DNA of 64,000 nucleotides from Nocardiopsis algeriensis (GTDB taxonomy: Bacteria > Actinomycetota > Actinomycetes > Streptosporangiales > Streptosporangiaceae). The notes beneath the pieces were generated by a model, which saw only the letters and a program-made list of their open reading frames with translations, did not search any database and was not told the origin of the DNA. Position numbers and translations under genes: made by a program. Of this stretch, positions 45,459-54,071 are shown piece by piece. Position 1 is the first letter of the stretch, and each line of letters opens with the position of its first letter. The stretch is taken from contig NZ_JACHJO010000005.1 of assembly GCF_014203695.1 (NCBI RefSeq), positions 186,001-250,000 of the forward strand, in the 5' to 3' direction.

Positions 45459-46621
45459 GCCCCTCCCCCGGCGACTACCAGCTCGAGATCTACCTCAACG
45501 GCCTCACCGGCACCGTCCCCGACCTGCCCATGGCCTTCGACGAACTCGCCGAACGCGCCCGCCAGGCCATGCCGCCCTGGTTGTGGTCCTACGTCGCCGG
45601 CGGCGCGGGAGACGAACACACCCAGGACGCCAACACCCGCGCCTTCCGGCGCTGGGGCCTGTACCCGCGCATGTTCGTCGGCGCCACCCAGCGCGACCTG
45701 TCCGTCGACCTGTGCGGCATCCACCTGCCCACACCCCTGCTCATGGCCCCCGTCGGTGTCATCGGCCTGTGCTCCCAGGACCGGCACGGCGACATCGCCA
45801 CCGCCCGCGCCGCAGCCGCCACCGGCGTCCCCATGATCGCCTCCACCCTCTCCCAGGACCCCCTCGAAGACGTCATCTCCCACACCGGCGACACCCCCGC
45901 CCTCTTCCAGCTCTACACACCCACCGACCGCGACCTGGCCGCCAGCCTCCTCCACCGCGCCGAACAAGCCGGATGCAAGGCCGTCGTCGTCACCCTCGAC
46001 ACCTGGATCACCGGCTGGCGCCCACGCGACCTGTCCACCGCCAACTTCCCCCAGCTGCGCGGACACTGCCTGGCCAACTACACCCACGACCCCGTCTTCC
46101 GCAGGATCGTCGGCCCCGACCCCTCCCCCGACCAGATCGTCGCCCACTGGGCAGGCCTCTTCGGCAACCCCCTGACCTGGGACGACCTTCCCTGGCTGCG
46201 CTCACTGACCTCGCTGCCGCTCATCGTCAAGGGCATCTGCCACCCCGACGACGCCCGCCGTGCCGCCGACCACGGCGTCGACGCGATCTACGTCTCCAAC
46301 CACGGCGGACGCCAGGCCAACGGCGGCCTGCCCGCCCTGGACTGCCTGCCCGACATCGCCGCCGCCACCGACCTGCCCACCGTCTTCGACTCGGGCGTGC
46401 GCTCGGGCGCCGACATCGTCAAGGCCCTCGCTCTGGGCGCCGACGCCGTCGCCGTGGGCCGCCCCTACGCCTACGGGCTCTCCCTGGGCGGCACCGCCGG
46501 CGTCGTCCACGTCCTGCGCTCCCTGCTGGCCGAGGCCGACCTGCTGATGGCCGTCAACGGCTACCCCTCCCTGTCCGACCTGACCCCCCAGGCCCTCAAG
46601 GAGTGCGGCCCCTGGCACTGA
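45455..46621 (+). CDS. FMN-dependent 2-hydroxyacid oxidase (lactate 2-monooxygenase-like)
   Basis: A 388-residue FMN-binding TIM barrel. MAPVGVIGL, ASTLSQDP, LFQLYTPTDRD, LIVKGICHPDDA (flavin Lys) and the catalytic-His/Arg block YVSNHGGRQANGG are in order, ending in GRPYAYGLSLGG. The N-terminus YQLEIYLNGLTG…PPWLWSYVAGGAGDE resembles lactate 2-monooxygenase rather than simple LldD. It would oxidise L-lactate or another 2-hydroxyacid. It is coupled to the MBL gene by a 4-nt overlap. Confidence 0.87.
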   Translation: MSPSPGDYQLEIYLNGLTGTVPDLPMAFDELAERARQAMPPWLWSYVAGGAGDEHTQDANTRAFRRWGLYPRMFVGATQRDLSVDLCGIHLPTPLLMAPVGVIGLCSQDRHGDIATARAAAATGVPMIASTLSQDPLEDVISHTGDTPALFQLYTPTDRDLAASLLHRAEQAGCKAVVVTLDTWITGWRPRDLSTANFPQLRGHCLANYTHDPVFRRIVGPDPSPDQIVAHWAGLFGNPLTWDDLPWLRSLTSLPLIVKGICHPDDARRAADHGVDAIYVSNHGGRQANGGLPALDCLPDIAAATDLPTVFDSGVRSGADIVKALALGADAVAVGRPYAYGLSLGGTAGVVHVLRSLLAEADLLMAVNGYPSLSDLTPQALKECGPWH

Positions 46622-46640
46622 ACATGGCAGGATGCCACCC

Positions 46641-47570
46641 ATGTCGGTACGCGAACTCGTCGCCCTGGGCACCTCCAGTGCCGTCCCCACCGCCAGACGC
46701 AACCACAACGGCTACTTCCTGCGCTGGGACGACCACGGCATCCTGTTCGACCCCGGCGAGGGCACCCAGCGCCAGATGCGCCTGGCCGGCCTGTCCGCCA
46801 CCGACATCACCCGCATCTGCATCACCCACTTCCACGGCGACCACAGCCTGGGCCTGCCCGGGACCCTCCAGCGCATCGCCCGCGACAAGGTCCCCCACAC
46901 GGTGCGCGCCGCCTACCCCGTCCAGGGCCAGAAGTACTGGCAGCGGCTGCGCCACGCCACCTCCTTCGTCGACACCGACGTCGTCGCACCCCAACCCGTG
47001 GGCGGACTGGGCTCGTGCCTGCTGGGCGAGGCGGACCTGCGCATCACCGCCCTGCCGCTGCGCCACTCCATCCCCTGCTACGGCTACCGCATCGCCGAAC
47101 CCGACGGCTGGCGGATGCTGCCCGACCGGCTCGCCGCCCACGGCATCACCGGCCCCCTCGTCGGCCGCCTGCACAAGGAAGGCGAGGTCACCGCACCCGA
47201 CGGCACCAGGGTGCACCTGTCCCAGTGCGCCCTGCCCCGCCCCGGCCAGGTGGTGGCACTGGTCATGGACACCGCCCCCTGCCCCGAGGCGGTCGAACTG
47301 GCGCGCGGCGCCGACCTGCTCGTGATCGAGTCCACCTACCTCGACGAGCACGCACACCTGGCCGACGCCTACGGCCACCTGACCGCCCGCCAGGCCGGAC
47401 AGATCGCCGCCCGCGCCGGAGTACGCACCCTGGTGCTGACCCACATCTCCGAACGCTACGACGCCGCCGACGACGCCCGCTTCACCGCCCAGGCCGCCCA
47501 GGCCTTCGACGGCACCGTCGTACTGGCCCAGGACCTGGACCGCATCCCCGTGCCCCGCCGCAGGAGATAG
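46641..47570 (+). CDS. rnz: Ribonuclease Z-like enzyme
   Basis: A 309-residue MBL-fold phosphodiesterase of the RNase Z family, which trims tRNA 3' ends. Family blocks: LGTSSAVPT, DPGEGTQRQM, the metal motif ITHFHGDHSLGLPG, PLRHSIPCYGYRI, VMDTAPC, ESTYLDEH and VLTHISERY. Length matches typical RNase Z (about 305). It begins 19 nt after the oxidase stop and may be co-transcribed, though a housekeeping role is expected. The start with the best spacing is MSVREL; another ATG lies three codons earlier. Confidence 0.87.
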   Translation: MSVRELVALGTSSAVPTARRNHNGYFLRWDDHGILFDPGEGTQRQMRLAGLSATDITRICITHFHGDHSLGLPGTLQRIARDKVPHTVRAAYPVQGQKYWQRLRHATSFVDTDVVAPQPVGGLGSCLLGEADLRITALPLRHSIPCYGYRIAEPDGWRMLPDRLAAHGITGPLVGRLHKEGEVTAPDGTRVHLSQCALPRPGQVVALVMDTAPCPEAVELARGADLLVIESTYLDEHAHLADAYGHLTARQAGQIAARAGVRTLVLTHISERYDAADDARFTAQAAQAFDGTVVLAQDLDRIPVPRRRR

Positions 47571-47982
47571 GGCCGGCCCCGCACCCTCGCCCGAACGGTG
47601 CCGCCTCCGGCGACACCGCGAACACCCGAGCCACCGACCCCGGCACCGCGCAGATGCGCGACGGCGACCGGCTCACCCGGAAGAGCAGTGCCCTGGCTCC
47701 TCAGCGGCACCGGACGTGCCCAGACCGCCGGCCTCCTCGCCCGTGTCCTGGCTCCTCCGAACCACACCCGAAAAACCACCACGGCCCGCCATCGCCCGTG
47801 GCAGCATGACCCCCATAGACCCCCGCCGCCGCGCCCGAAGCACAGCCGCCGCCCCTCCCAGGATCCGGTCCGCACCGACCAGAGGCTGACCGTCCGCCCT
47901 GCCCTCGGTACAACTCCACACCCGCCATCGCCGAGCACCACCTCACCCGCGCCCCGGCCACCACCCGAACCGCAAGGACGCC
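47571..47982. other. Gene-free interval before the aminotransferase
   Basis: About 410 bases in which every open frame is short or runs from a neighbouring gene, with proline/arginine-rich shadow composition. No hairpin, palindrome or promoter stands out. The last part must carry the ribosome site (AAGGACGCC) and promoter of the next gene. Confidence 0.4.
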
Positions 47983-49011
47983 GTGAAAAACATCCACCAC
48001 CTGTGGCACATCGACACCACTTACCTCAACACCGCCTCCTACGGCATTCCGCCCATCCCCACCCGCCAAGCCCTGATCCGCACCACCAGCGACTGGAGCA
48101 GCGGCACCGCCGACCCCGCCGACTGGGAAGAGATCGTCGAACGCGCCCGCACCCGCATGGCCACCCTCGTCGACGCCCCCACCCACGACACCGCCCTGGG
48201 CACCGCCACCTCCCAGATCGTGGGCACCATCGCCGCCTCCCTGCCCGACCGCACCCGCGTCCTGGCACCCGAAGGCGAATACACCTCCCTGACCTTCCCC
48301 TGGCACGTCCAGGCCGACCGCGGCATCACCGTCACCACCGCACCCCTGAACCGGCTCGCCGACGCCGTCGGCCCCCGCACCGACGTCGTCGTCTTCAGCC
48401 CCGTGCAATCGGCCACCGGCGAACTCGCCCCCACCGCCGACATCGTCACCGCCGCCCGCACCCACGGCGCACTCGTGATCGCCGACGCCACCCAGGCCGC
48501 CGGATGGCTCCCCCTCCAGGCCACCGACTTCGACGCCCTCGTCGCCTCCGCCTACAAATGGATCATGGCCCCGCGCGGCCTGGCCTTCGCCTACCTGGCC
48601 CCCGCCCTGCGCGAACGCCTGCGCCCCGTACTCGCGGGCCCCGCAGCCACCGCCGACCCCGCCACCGCCTTCTACGCCGACGCCTTCACCCCTGCCTCCG
48701 ACGCCCGCGCCTTCGACACCTCACCCAACTGGTCGGCCGCCACCGCGGCCTCCATCTCCACCGGAGTGCTCCTGGGAGTGGGCATCCAGACCGTCCACGC
48801 CCACAACACCGCCCTGGCCGACCACTTCCGCGCCCTGCTCCACCTGGAACCGGCCCACTCTGCCATCACCACCGTCGACATCCCCGACGCCCACCAGCGC
48901 CTGGCCCGCGCCGGCATCACCGCATCCCAGCGCGCAGGCCGCACCCGCCTGGCCTTCCACCTGTACAACACCGCCGCCGACGCCGAACTCGCCGCCAAGG
49001 CCCTGCGCTGA
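47983..49011 (+). CDS. Class V aminotransferase-fold PLP enzyme
   Basis: A 342-residue fold-type I enzyme resembling cysteine-desulfurase/isopenicillin-epimerase-like relatives. Features: TTYLNTASYGIPP (family N-terminus), TATSQIVGTIAASLP, a VIADATQAAGWLPL block holding the PLP Asp and Gln, and the Lys in VASAYKWIMAPRGLAF. No active-site loop Cys typical of desulfurases is seen. Start is GTG with AAGGACG upstream. Substrate unknown; no partner gene adjoins it. Confidence 0.83.
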   Translation: MKNIHHLWHIDTTYLNTASYGIPPIPTRQALIRTTSDWSSGTADPADWEEIVERARTRMATLVDAPTHDTALGTATSQIVGTIAASLPDRTRVLAPEGEYTSLTFPWHVQADRGITVTTAPLNRLADAVGPRTDVVVFSPVQSATGELAPTADIVTAARTHGALVIADATQAAGWLPLQATDFDALVASAYKWIMAPRGLAFAYLAPALRERLRPVLAGPAATADPATAFYADAFTPASDARAFDTSPNWSAATAASISTGVLLGVGIQTVHAHNTALADHFRALLHLEPAHSAITTVDIPDAHQRLARAGITASQRAGRTRLAFHLYNTAADAELAAKALR

Positions 49012-49073
49012 GGTCGTGCGCAAACCGTTCCCCCCAGGGCCGGTGCGCACCGGGACACCGGCACGGCCGACCC

Positions 49074-49496
49074 TCAGGACCGGCCGAGGCCGCCCTGCTC
49101 CGAGGTGCGGCCGGGCCGGCCCACGTTGCCCATGACCCGGGTGACGGCGATCTCCACGACCACCCGGTCCGGATTGGGCCGGGGCTCTCGGTAGCGCTGC
49201 GCGTAGCGGCGCACCGCCTCGGCCACCCTCTCGGGATCGTCGCTGACGGTCGCCGTACCCTCCACGGTCGACCAGCGCCCGCCCTCGACCTGGGACACCG
49301 ACACCCGCACACCCGGATGCGCGGCGATGTTGCGGGCCTTGTAGCTGGAGGAGAAGGTGATGACACGCACCAGGCCGTGCTCTGCGTCATAGGTGGCGCC
49401 CACCGGAACCTGGTGGATGCTGCCGTCGGGCCGCGGCGAGGCCAGCATGCAGATCCGGTACTCGCTCCAGAAGTCGAGGAAGTCGTCGCTGTCCAC
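49074..49496 (-). CDS. PPOX-class flavin/F420-dependent oxidoreductase
   Basis: A 140-residue split-beta-barrel protein of the pyridoxamine-phosphate-oxidase-like family: DDFLDFWSEYRICMLASPRPDGSIHQVPVGATYD (in part), SSSYKARNIAAHPGVRVSVSQV, then GGRWSTVEGTATVSDD. Actinobacterial members use F420, FMN or heme. GGAAGGGG lies 5 nt before the chosen GTG. It is divergent from the enoyl-CoA hydratase gene across a 14-bp palindrome. Confidence 0.83.
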   Translation of the reverse strand: MDSDDFLDFWSEYRICMLASPRPDGSIHQVPVGATYDAEHGLVRVITFSSSYKARNIAAHPGVRVSVSQVEGGRWSTVEGTATVSDDPERVAEAVRRYAQRYREPRPNPDRVVVEIAVTRVMGNVGRPGRTSEQGGLGRS

Positions 49497-49603
49497 CGCT
49501 GCCCCTTCCGGCTCGTCGCAACCGCACCAGTATCCCCGATCCCCTCCGCCCCGGACACGCGACCAGGGCGGGCGAGCATCCCGTAGTATGCTGCCGCCAA
49601 AAG

Positions 49604-49617
49604 TTACTGGCCAGTAA
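49604..49617. promoter_or_regulatory. TTACTGGCCAGTAA palindrome, likely TetR-type operator of lipid genes
   Basis: A perfect 14-bp palindrome 30 nt upstream of the enoyl-CoA hydratase start and 108 nt from the divergent PPOX gene. This TACT(N)xxAGTA form is common for TetR repressors of fatty-acid degradation in actinobacteria. It overlaps the expected transcription start. Confidence 0.6.
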
Positions 49618-49646
49618 ACAACGGTCCGCACACCCCGAGGAGACCC

Positions 49647-50318
49647 ATGCCCACCCTCGACCGCCACGACGACGTCTTCGTTCTCGACCTCGGCAACGAC
49701 GAGAACCGTTTCCACCCCACCTGGCTCACCACCGTCAACACCCTCCTGGACGAGGTCGAGGCGGCCCCCGGCGCCAAGGCCCTCGTCACCACCGCCACCG
49801 GCAAGTTCTTCTCCAACGGCCTGGACCTGGAATGGCTCATGGCCAACCCCGACCGGCGCACCGACTACGCCGCCGACGTCCACCGCCTCCTGGCCCGCAC
49901 CCTGGCCCTGCCCCTGCCCACCGTCGCCGCCGTCCAGGGCCACGCCTTCGCCGCCGGCGCCATGCTCACCCTCGCCCACGACTTCCGCGTCATGCGCGCC
50001 GACCGCGGCTTCTGGTGCCTGCCTGAGGTCGACATCAACATCCCCTTCACCCCCGGCATGAGCGCCCTCATCCAGGCCCGCCTCACCCCCCAGACCGCCC
50101 ACGAGGCCATGACCACCGGCCGCCGCTACGGCGGCACCGACGCCCACAGCGCCGGCATCGTCGACCGCGCCGTCCCCGAGGAGCAGGTGCGCCCCGCCGC
50201 CCTGGAGATCGCCCAGGCCCTCACCGCCAAGGCCGGCCCCACCCTGGGCGCCATCAAGACCCGCATGTACACCCCCGCCCTGGACACCCTCGCCGACAAG
50301 GACATCCCCTTCCTCTGA
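49647..50318 (+). CDS. Enoyl-CoA hydratase/isomerase family protein
   Basis: A 223-residue crotonase-fold protein, short for the family and like ECI-type delta-isomerases. Oxyanion-hole segments are GKFFSNGLDLEWL and VQGHAFAAGAMLTLAHDFRVM; the region where hydratases have the first catalytic Glu reads AHDFRVMRADRGFWCLPEVDINIPF, with the second Glu in LPEVDI. Hydratase or isomerase activity on fatty acyl-CoA is expected. GAGGAGA precedes the ATG; control by the upstream palindrome is likely. Confidence 0.87.
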   Translation: MPTLDRHDDVFVLDLGNDENRFHPTWLTTVNTLLDEVEAAPGAKALVTTATGKFFSNGLDLEWLMANPDRRTDYAADVHRLLARTLALPLPTVAAVQGHAFAAGAMLTLAHDFRVMRADRGFWCLPEVDINIPFTPGMSALIQARLTPQTAHEAMTTGRRYGGTDAHSAGIVDRAVPEEQVRPAALEIAQALTAKAGPTLGAIKTRMYTPALDTLADKDIPFL

Positions 50319-50450
50319 CGGCCCGCACCGGCGGGGACGCGCACACACCCGCGCATCCCCGCCCCACGGGCACGACAGGCCCGCCACCATCGGAAGACCC
50401 AGGACGAAACCGGCCGCCTCCGCGGTCGCCCGCGGTCGGCCCCACCTCCG

Positions 50451-50464
50451 TGGGAGCGCTCCCG
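50451..50464. promoter_or_regulatory. CelR-like box TGGGAGCGCTCCCG
   Basis: Thirteen of 14 bases match TGGGAGCGCTCCCA, the LacI-family CelR operator known from Thermobifida fusca cellulase genes. It ends 20 nt before the aldo/keto reductase ATG, in the promoter/leader position. Confidence 0.6.
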
Positions 50465-50484
50465 AGCTGCGTAGGATCACCCGC

Positions 50485-51462
50485 ATGGAAACACGCGTAC
50501 TCGGCCGCACCAACACAGACGTCAGCGCCATCGGCTTCGGCGCCTGGCAGATCGGCGCAGACTGGGGCCAGGTCGACCAGGACGACGCCCTGGCCGCCCT
50601 CCACGCCGCAGTCGAGGCCGGCACCACCTTCTTCGACACCGCCGACGTCTACGGCGACGGCCGCAGCGAACAACTCGTGGGCCAACTCCTGAAGGACCAC
50701 CCCCACATCACCGTGGCCACCAAGATGGGCCGCCGCCTGGACCAGGACCCCGCCAACTACAACCCCGACAACTTCCGCGCCTGGAACGACCGCTCCCGCA
50801 CCAACCTGGGCGTGGACACCCTCGACCTCGTCCAGCTCCACTGCCCGCCCAGCCAGGTCATCGCCGCCGACACCGTCTTCGACGACCTCGACCGCATGGT
50901 CGAGGAAGGCAGGATGCGCGCCTACGGAGTCTCGGTCGAAACCTGCGACCAGGCCCTGGCCGCCATCGCCCGCCCCGGCGTGGCCACCGTCCAGATCATC
51001 CTCAACGCCTTCCGCCACAAACCCCTCGAACGCGTCCTGCCCGCCGCCAAGGCCGCCGGAGTCGGCATCATCGCCCGCGTCCCCCTGGCCAGCGGCCTGC
51101 TCTCGGGCAAGTTCACCGCCCGCACCGCCTTTGCCGACGACGACCACCGCGCCTTCAACCGCACCGGCCAGGCCTTCGACCGCGGCGAGACCTTCTCCGG
51201 CCTGGACTACGACACCGGACTGGCCGCCGTCGAACGCCTGCGCCCCCTCGTCCCCCAAGGCACCACCATGGCCCAGTTCGCCCTGCGCTGGATCCTGGAC
51301 CAGGACGGCGTCAGCACCGTGATCCCCGGCGCCCGCAACGCCGACCAGGCCCGCGCCAACGCCACCGCGGCCTCCCTGCCGCCGCTCCCCGCAACCGCAC
51401 ACACCGGGATCCGGGACGTCTACGACGAACTCGTCCGCCCCCACGTCCACCACCTCTGGTGA
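50485..51462 (+). CDS. Aldo/keto reductase
   Basis: A 325-residue NADPH-dependent TIM-barrel reductase. The catalytic tetrad is visible: Asp and Tyr in FFDTADVYGDGRSE, Lys in VATKMGRR and His in LVQLHCPP. Closing motifs GISVE-type YGVSVETCD and VIPGARNADQARAN are typical of YajO/YghZ-like members. With a CelR-like box upstream it may act in oligosaccharide or sugar metabolism; that is inference. Start MGETRV-like (METRVLGRT) has GTAGGATC upstream. Confidence 0.88.
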   Translation: METRVLGRTNTDVSAIGFGAWQIGADWGQVDQDDALAALHAAVEAGTTFFDTADVYGDGRSEQLVGQLLKDHPHITVATKMGRRLDQDPANYNPDNFRAWNDRSRTNLGVDTLDLVQLHCPPSQVIAADTVFDDLDRMVEEGRMRAYGVSVETCDQALAAIARPGVATVQIILNAFRHKPLERVLPAAKAAGVGIIARVPLASGLLSGKFTARTAFADDDHRAFNRTGQAFDRGETFSGLDYDTGLAAVERLRPLVPQGTTMAQFALRWILDQDGVSTVIPGARNADQARANATAASLPPLPATAHTGIRDVYDELVRPHVHHLW

Positions 51463-51481
51463 ACCCCGCCGACCGGGGACA

Positions 51482-51515
51482 GGAGAGGGGCGGCGCCGCA
51501 GCGCCGCCCCTCTCC
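51482..51515. terminator. Bidirectional terminator between convergent genes
   Basis: A perfect 15-bp GC-rich stem (GGAGAGGGGCGGCGC, 4-nt loop) lies between the converging aldo/keto reductase and DUF2332 genes. No T tract on either side. Confidence 0.6.
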
Positions 51516-51553
51516 CGTCCCCGCACACAGGGGCACCGTCCGCCGCAGGTGCC

Positions 51554-52546
51554 CTACCTGCCTCCGGCCCAGTGCAGATACTGGCCGTGCGGACCGGCGA
51601 AACCCACCACACGCCCGTCCAACGACACCGTGAAGTCACCGTCGTCCCGAGGGCGGGCCCCCTCCTGATCGGGAAAGACCCGCCAACCCTCGTTGGAGAT
51701 CCAGTGCCCCGGCAGCGCCCGCACCGCCCGGACGAACTCGTCACGCCCGGCCGCACCCACATAGGCCAGAGCGGCACTGTGGAACACCACCAGCGTGGCC
51801 CCCTCCGGCGCGCGCGCCGCCACCTGCTCCAGGCACTCCACCAGATCACCCGCCACCATGTGCGCCGGCTCGGCGGCGGCCACCCGCGCGGCCCTTCGCA
51901 ACCGCTCGCGCCGCTCATCCTCGTGCGGCCCCGGCCAGATCAGCGACTCCAGCCACCGTACGTCCCGCTCGTCGCCCGCATCCAGCGGATGGAGATCCAC
52001 CCCCGCCCGCCACACCACCTGCGGCACCCGCTCGGGCAGCGGCGCCCCGCCCGAGGTCGCACACTCCAGCACCACCGGCGAATCGGCGGGCCCCACCTCG
52101 TGGCGCCCGTCGAACACGTACCGGTAGCGGTCCGGGTACAGGCACAGTCCCGCCGATGCGCCCACCTCCAGCAACGCCAGCGGCCCCTCCACCATCCCCA
52201 GAACCGGCAGCAGCGTCGCACACCGGCGCACCTCGTTGGTCTGGGTCCAACGCTCCAGCACCACCGCGCGCACCCGCTTCCAATTCCCCAGCACGAACTC
52301 CCGGAAAGCCGGCCACTCCTGCACCGGCCCATCCAGGAACCGCACCGCACCCAACACAAGGTTGGGTTGGCGCTTGTTGCCCGCAGGCAGCTCCATCATC
52401 CGCGCCAGCACCTGGCCGTCCTCCGCCAGCGCCCGCGCGATACGCGCATAAGCAGGCGCATCCCCCTGCGCGTACTGGTCGGCGAAACGCCGCCACCACC
52501 GCGCCACCTCGTCCACACCGGCGCCGTCCTCGGCCACATGCTCCAC
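51554..52546 (-). CDS. DUF2332 family protein
   Basis: A 330-residue protein of the DUF2332 family: ARWWRRFADQYAQGDAPAYARIARALAED near the start, LLEVGASAGLCLYPDRY (a SAM-site-like loop), RAGVDLHPLDAGDERDVRWLESLIWPGP and LVVFHSAALAYV. The family is actinobacterial and uncharacterised; the fold looks methyltransferase-like. I chose GTG (VEHVAEDGAGVD) because GAGG is 8 nt upstream and homology starts there; the longer frame adds 29 unlike residues. Confidence 0.82.
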   Translation of the reverse strand: MEHVAEDGAGVDEVARWWRRFADQYAQGDAPAYARIARALAEDGQVLARMMELPAGNKRQPNLVLGAVRFLDGPVQEWPAFREFVLGNWKRVRAVVLERWTQTNEVRRCATLLPVLGMVEGPLALLEVGASAGLCLYPDRYRYVFDGRHEVGPADSPVVLECATSGGAPLPERVPQVVWRAGVDLHPLDAGDERDVRWLESLIWPGPHEDERRERLRRAARVAAAEPAHMVAGDLVECLEQVAARAPEGATLVVFHSAALAYVGAAGRDEFVRAVRALPGHWISNEGWRVFPDQEGARPRDDGDFTVSLDGRVVGFAGPHGQYLHWAGGR

Positions 52547-52817
52547 CGCACAACCTCGTCTCACCCGAAGGGACGGGGCCGCAGCGACCCCTCCGAGATC
52601 TACCCCCTCCCTCTTCCCGACACCGTGAGACAACGGTCACCGCCCACGCGGGAGCGCCCGCCGCAGCCGGCGTTCCCGCGCCCCCGACCGCCATGTCCGC
52701 AGGGCCGTACACCCCACCCTTACGGCCATCCACCAGGACACGAGAAGACAATGAGAACTCTCACGCGACTACAGCAATCACAGGCTCCAGACCACCCACC
52801 ACACGAACGGGACACCC

Positions 52818-53507
52818 GTGAGGCTCTCCAACCGCCATCAACTGCACACCACCCGCACCACCGGACCCGCCCACACCCCCCTCCTCGAACTCCGCGACAT
52901 CTGCCTCACGCGCGCCCGCACCCCACTGCTCACCCACCTCGACCTCACCGTCCACGCCGGAGAACACATCACCCTCCTCACCCTCGAACCCGCCGCCGCC
53001 ACCGCACTGACCGACCTCATCGCCGGGCGCACCACCCCCACCCACGGTCACATCACCACCCACACCACACCCCACATCCACACCCCCCGCACCGGCCCCA
53101 CCCTCGCCCACGCCGTCACCGGCCGGTCTCACCCCGATCCCCACGACCCCCACCTGCAGGCGGCTCTGGACCACGCCCGCCTGCCGGCCCCCCACACCCC
53201 GCTCACCGACCTCATCCCCGCCCACACCCGCCGCCTCCACAGCGCCCGCACCCACCACGCCCACCACACCGACGCCCGCCTGCTCGTCCTGTCCCACCCC
53301 TCCGCAGACGAACACCTCACCACCACCCCCACCACCGGTCTGCTCCACCTCGACAGCCGCCCCACCCACACCCGCGACGCCGACCGCATCCTCCTGCTCC
53401 ACCAAGGACGCATCACCGAGACCGGCACCCACCGCCAACTCCTCGTCCGCGGCGGCGCCTACGCCCGTCTCTACGCCCTCCACGGCGCCCACCGCACCCG
53501 CCCCTGA
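52818..53507 (+). CDS. Decayed ABC-exporter ATPase domain lacking Walker A
   Basis: A 229-residue frame aligns end to end with the nucleotide-binding domain of ABC exporters: PLLTHLDLTVHAGEHITLL (strand leading to Walker A), ARLLVLSHPSADEHL at Walker B, and a normal C-terminus DADRILLLHQGRITETGTHRQLLVRGGAYARLYALH. Where GPxGSGKST should be it reads TLEPAAATALTDL, the LSGGQ signature is gone and the Walker B Asp-Glu pair is replaced. His/Thr/Pro content is very high. It cannot bind ATP normally. Either a pseudogene held open by codon bias or a repurposed protein. Confidence 0.6.
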   Translation: MRLSNRHQLHTTRTTGPAHTPLLELRDICLTRARTPLLTHLDLTVHAGEHITLLTLEPAAATALTDLIAGRTTPTHGHITTHTTPHIHTPRTGPTLAHAVTGRSHPDPHDPHLQAALDHARLPAPHTPLTDLIPAHTRRLHSARTHHAHHTDARLLVLSHPSADEHLTTTPTTGLLHLDSRPTHTRDADRILLLHQGRITETGTHRQLLVRGGAYARLYALHGAHRTRP

Positions 53508-53527
53508 CCCGCCCCGGCCGCCCTACA

Positions 53528-54007
53528 ATGAAGCCCGTGCCGTCCACCGCCAAGGAACTCACCGTCGGCCAGGTCGCCCAACGCGCCGGCGTCTCGGTCT
53601 CGGCCCTGCACTTCTACGAGCGCCAAGGCCTCATACACAGCCGCCGTACCGCCGGCAACCAGCGCCGCTACCGCCGCGACACCCTGCGCAGGGTCTCCTT
53701 CATCCGCATCTCCCAGCGCGTGGGGATCCCCCTGGCCCGCATCCGCCAGGCCCTGGACCAGCTCCCCGACAACCGCACCCCCACCCGCGCGGACTGGAAC
53801 GCGCTCTCCCGCCGCTGGCGCGACGAACTCGACGCCCGCATCGCCCAGCTCACCCGCCTGCGCGACGACCTCACCGGCTGCATCGGCTGCGGTTGCCTGT
53901 CCATGGACACCTGCGTGCTCTCCAACCCCGGGGACGAACTCGCCGCCACCGGCACCGGCCCCCGCCGCCTCATCGTGGAGACCCCGGCCCACGACGCCGC
54001 TCTCTGA
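53528..54007 (+). CDS. soxR: Redox-sensing MerR-family regulator SoxR
   Basis: A 159-residue SoxR. The N-terminal winged helix (LTVGQVAQRAGVSVSALHFYERQGLI) is followed by a dimerisation helix and the [2Fe-2S] motif CIGCGCLSMDTC (CxxCxCxxxxxC, about 118-129) then VLSNPGDELA. Oxidation of the cluster by redox-cycling compounds switches transcription on; in actinobacteria the targets are efflux and detoxification genes. ATG start as used, with a GTG three codons on. No SoxS-type target is adjacent. Confidence 0.92.
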   Translation: MKPVPSTAKELTVGQVAQRAGVSVSALHFYERQGLIHSRRTAGNQRRYRRDTLRRVSFIRISQRVGIPLARIRQALDQLPDNRTPTRADWNALSRRWRDELDARIAQLTRLRDDLTGCIGCGCLSMDTCVLSNPGDELAATGTGPRRLIVETPAHDAAL

Positions 54008-54021
54008 CCGGATCCGCACGC

Positions 54022-54060
54022 GCGCGAGGGGCGGCCGCCTGTGGCGACCGCCCCTCGCGC
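54022..54060. terminator. Terminator hairpin between soxR and rnhA
   Basis: A 13-bp perfect stem (GCGCGAGGGGCGG/CCGCCCCTCGCGC) with a 13-nt loop between convergent genes. Pyrimidine-rich CCTTCTTCCC follows on the plus strand. Confidence 0.6.
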
Positions 54061-54071
54061 GTCCTTCTTCC

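Noticed and set aside
45589-48465. Long Gly/Val-rich minus-strand frames opposite the MBL, oxidase and aminotransferase genes
   Set aside because: They are shadows produced by the strong third-position C bias of the plus-strand genes.
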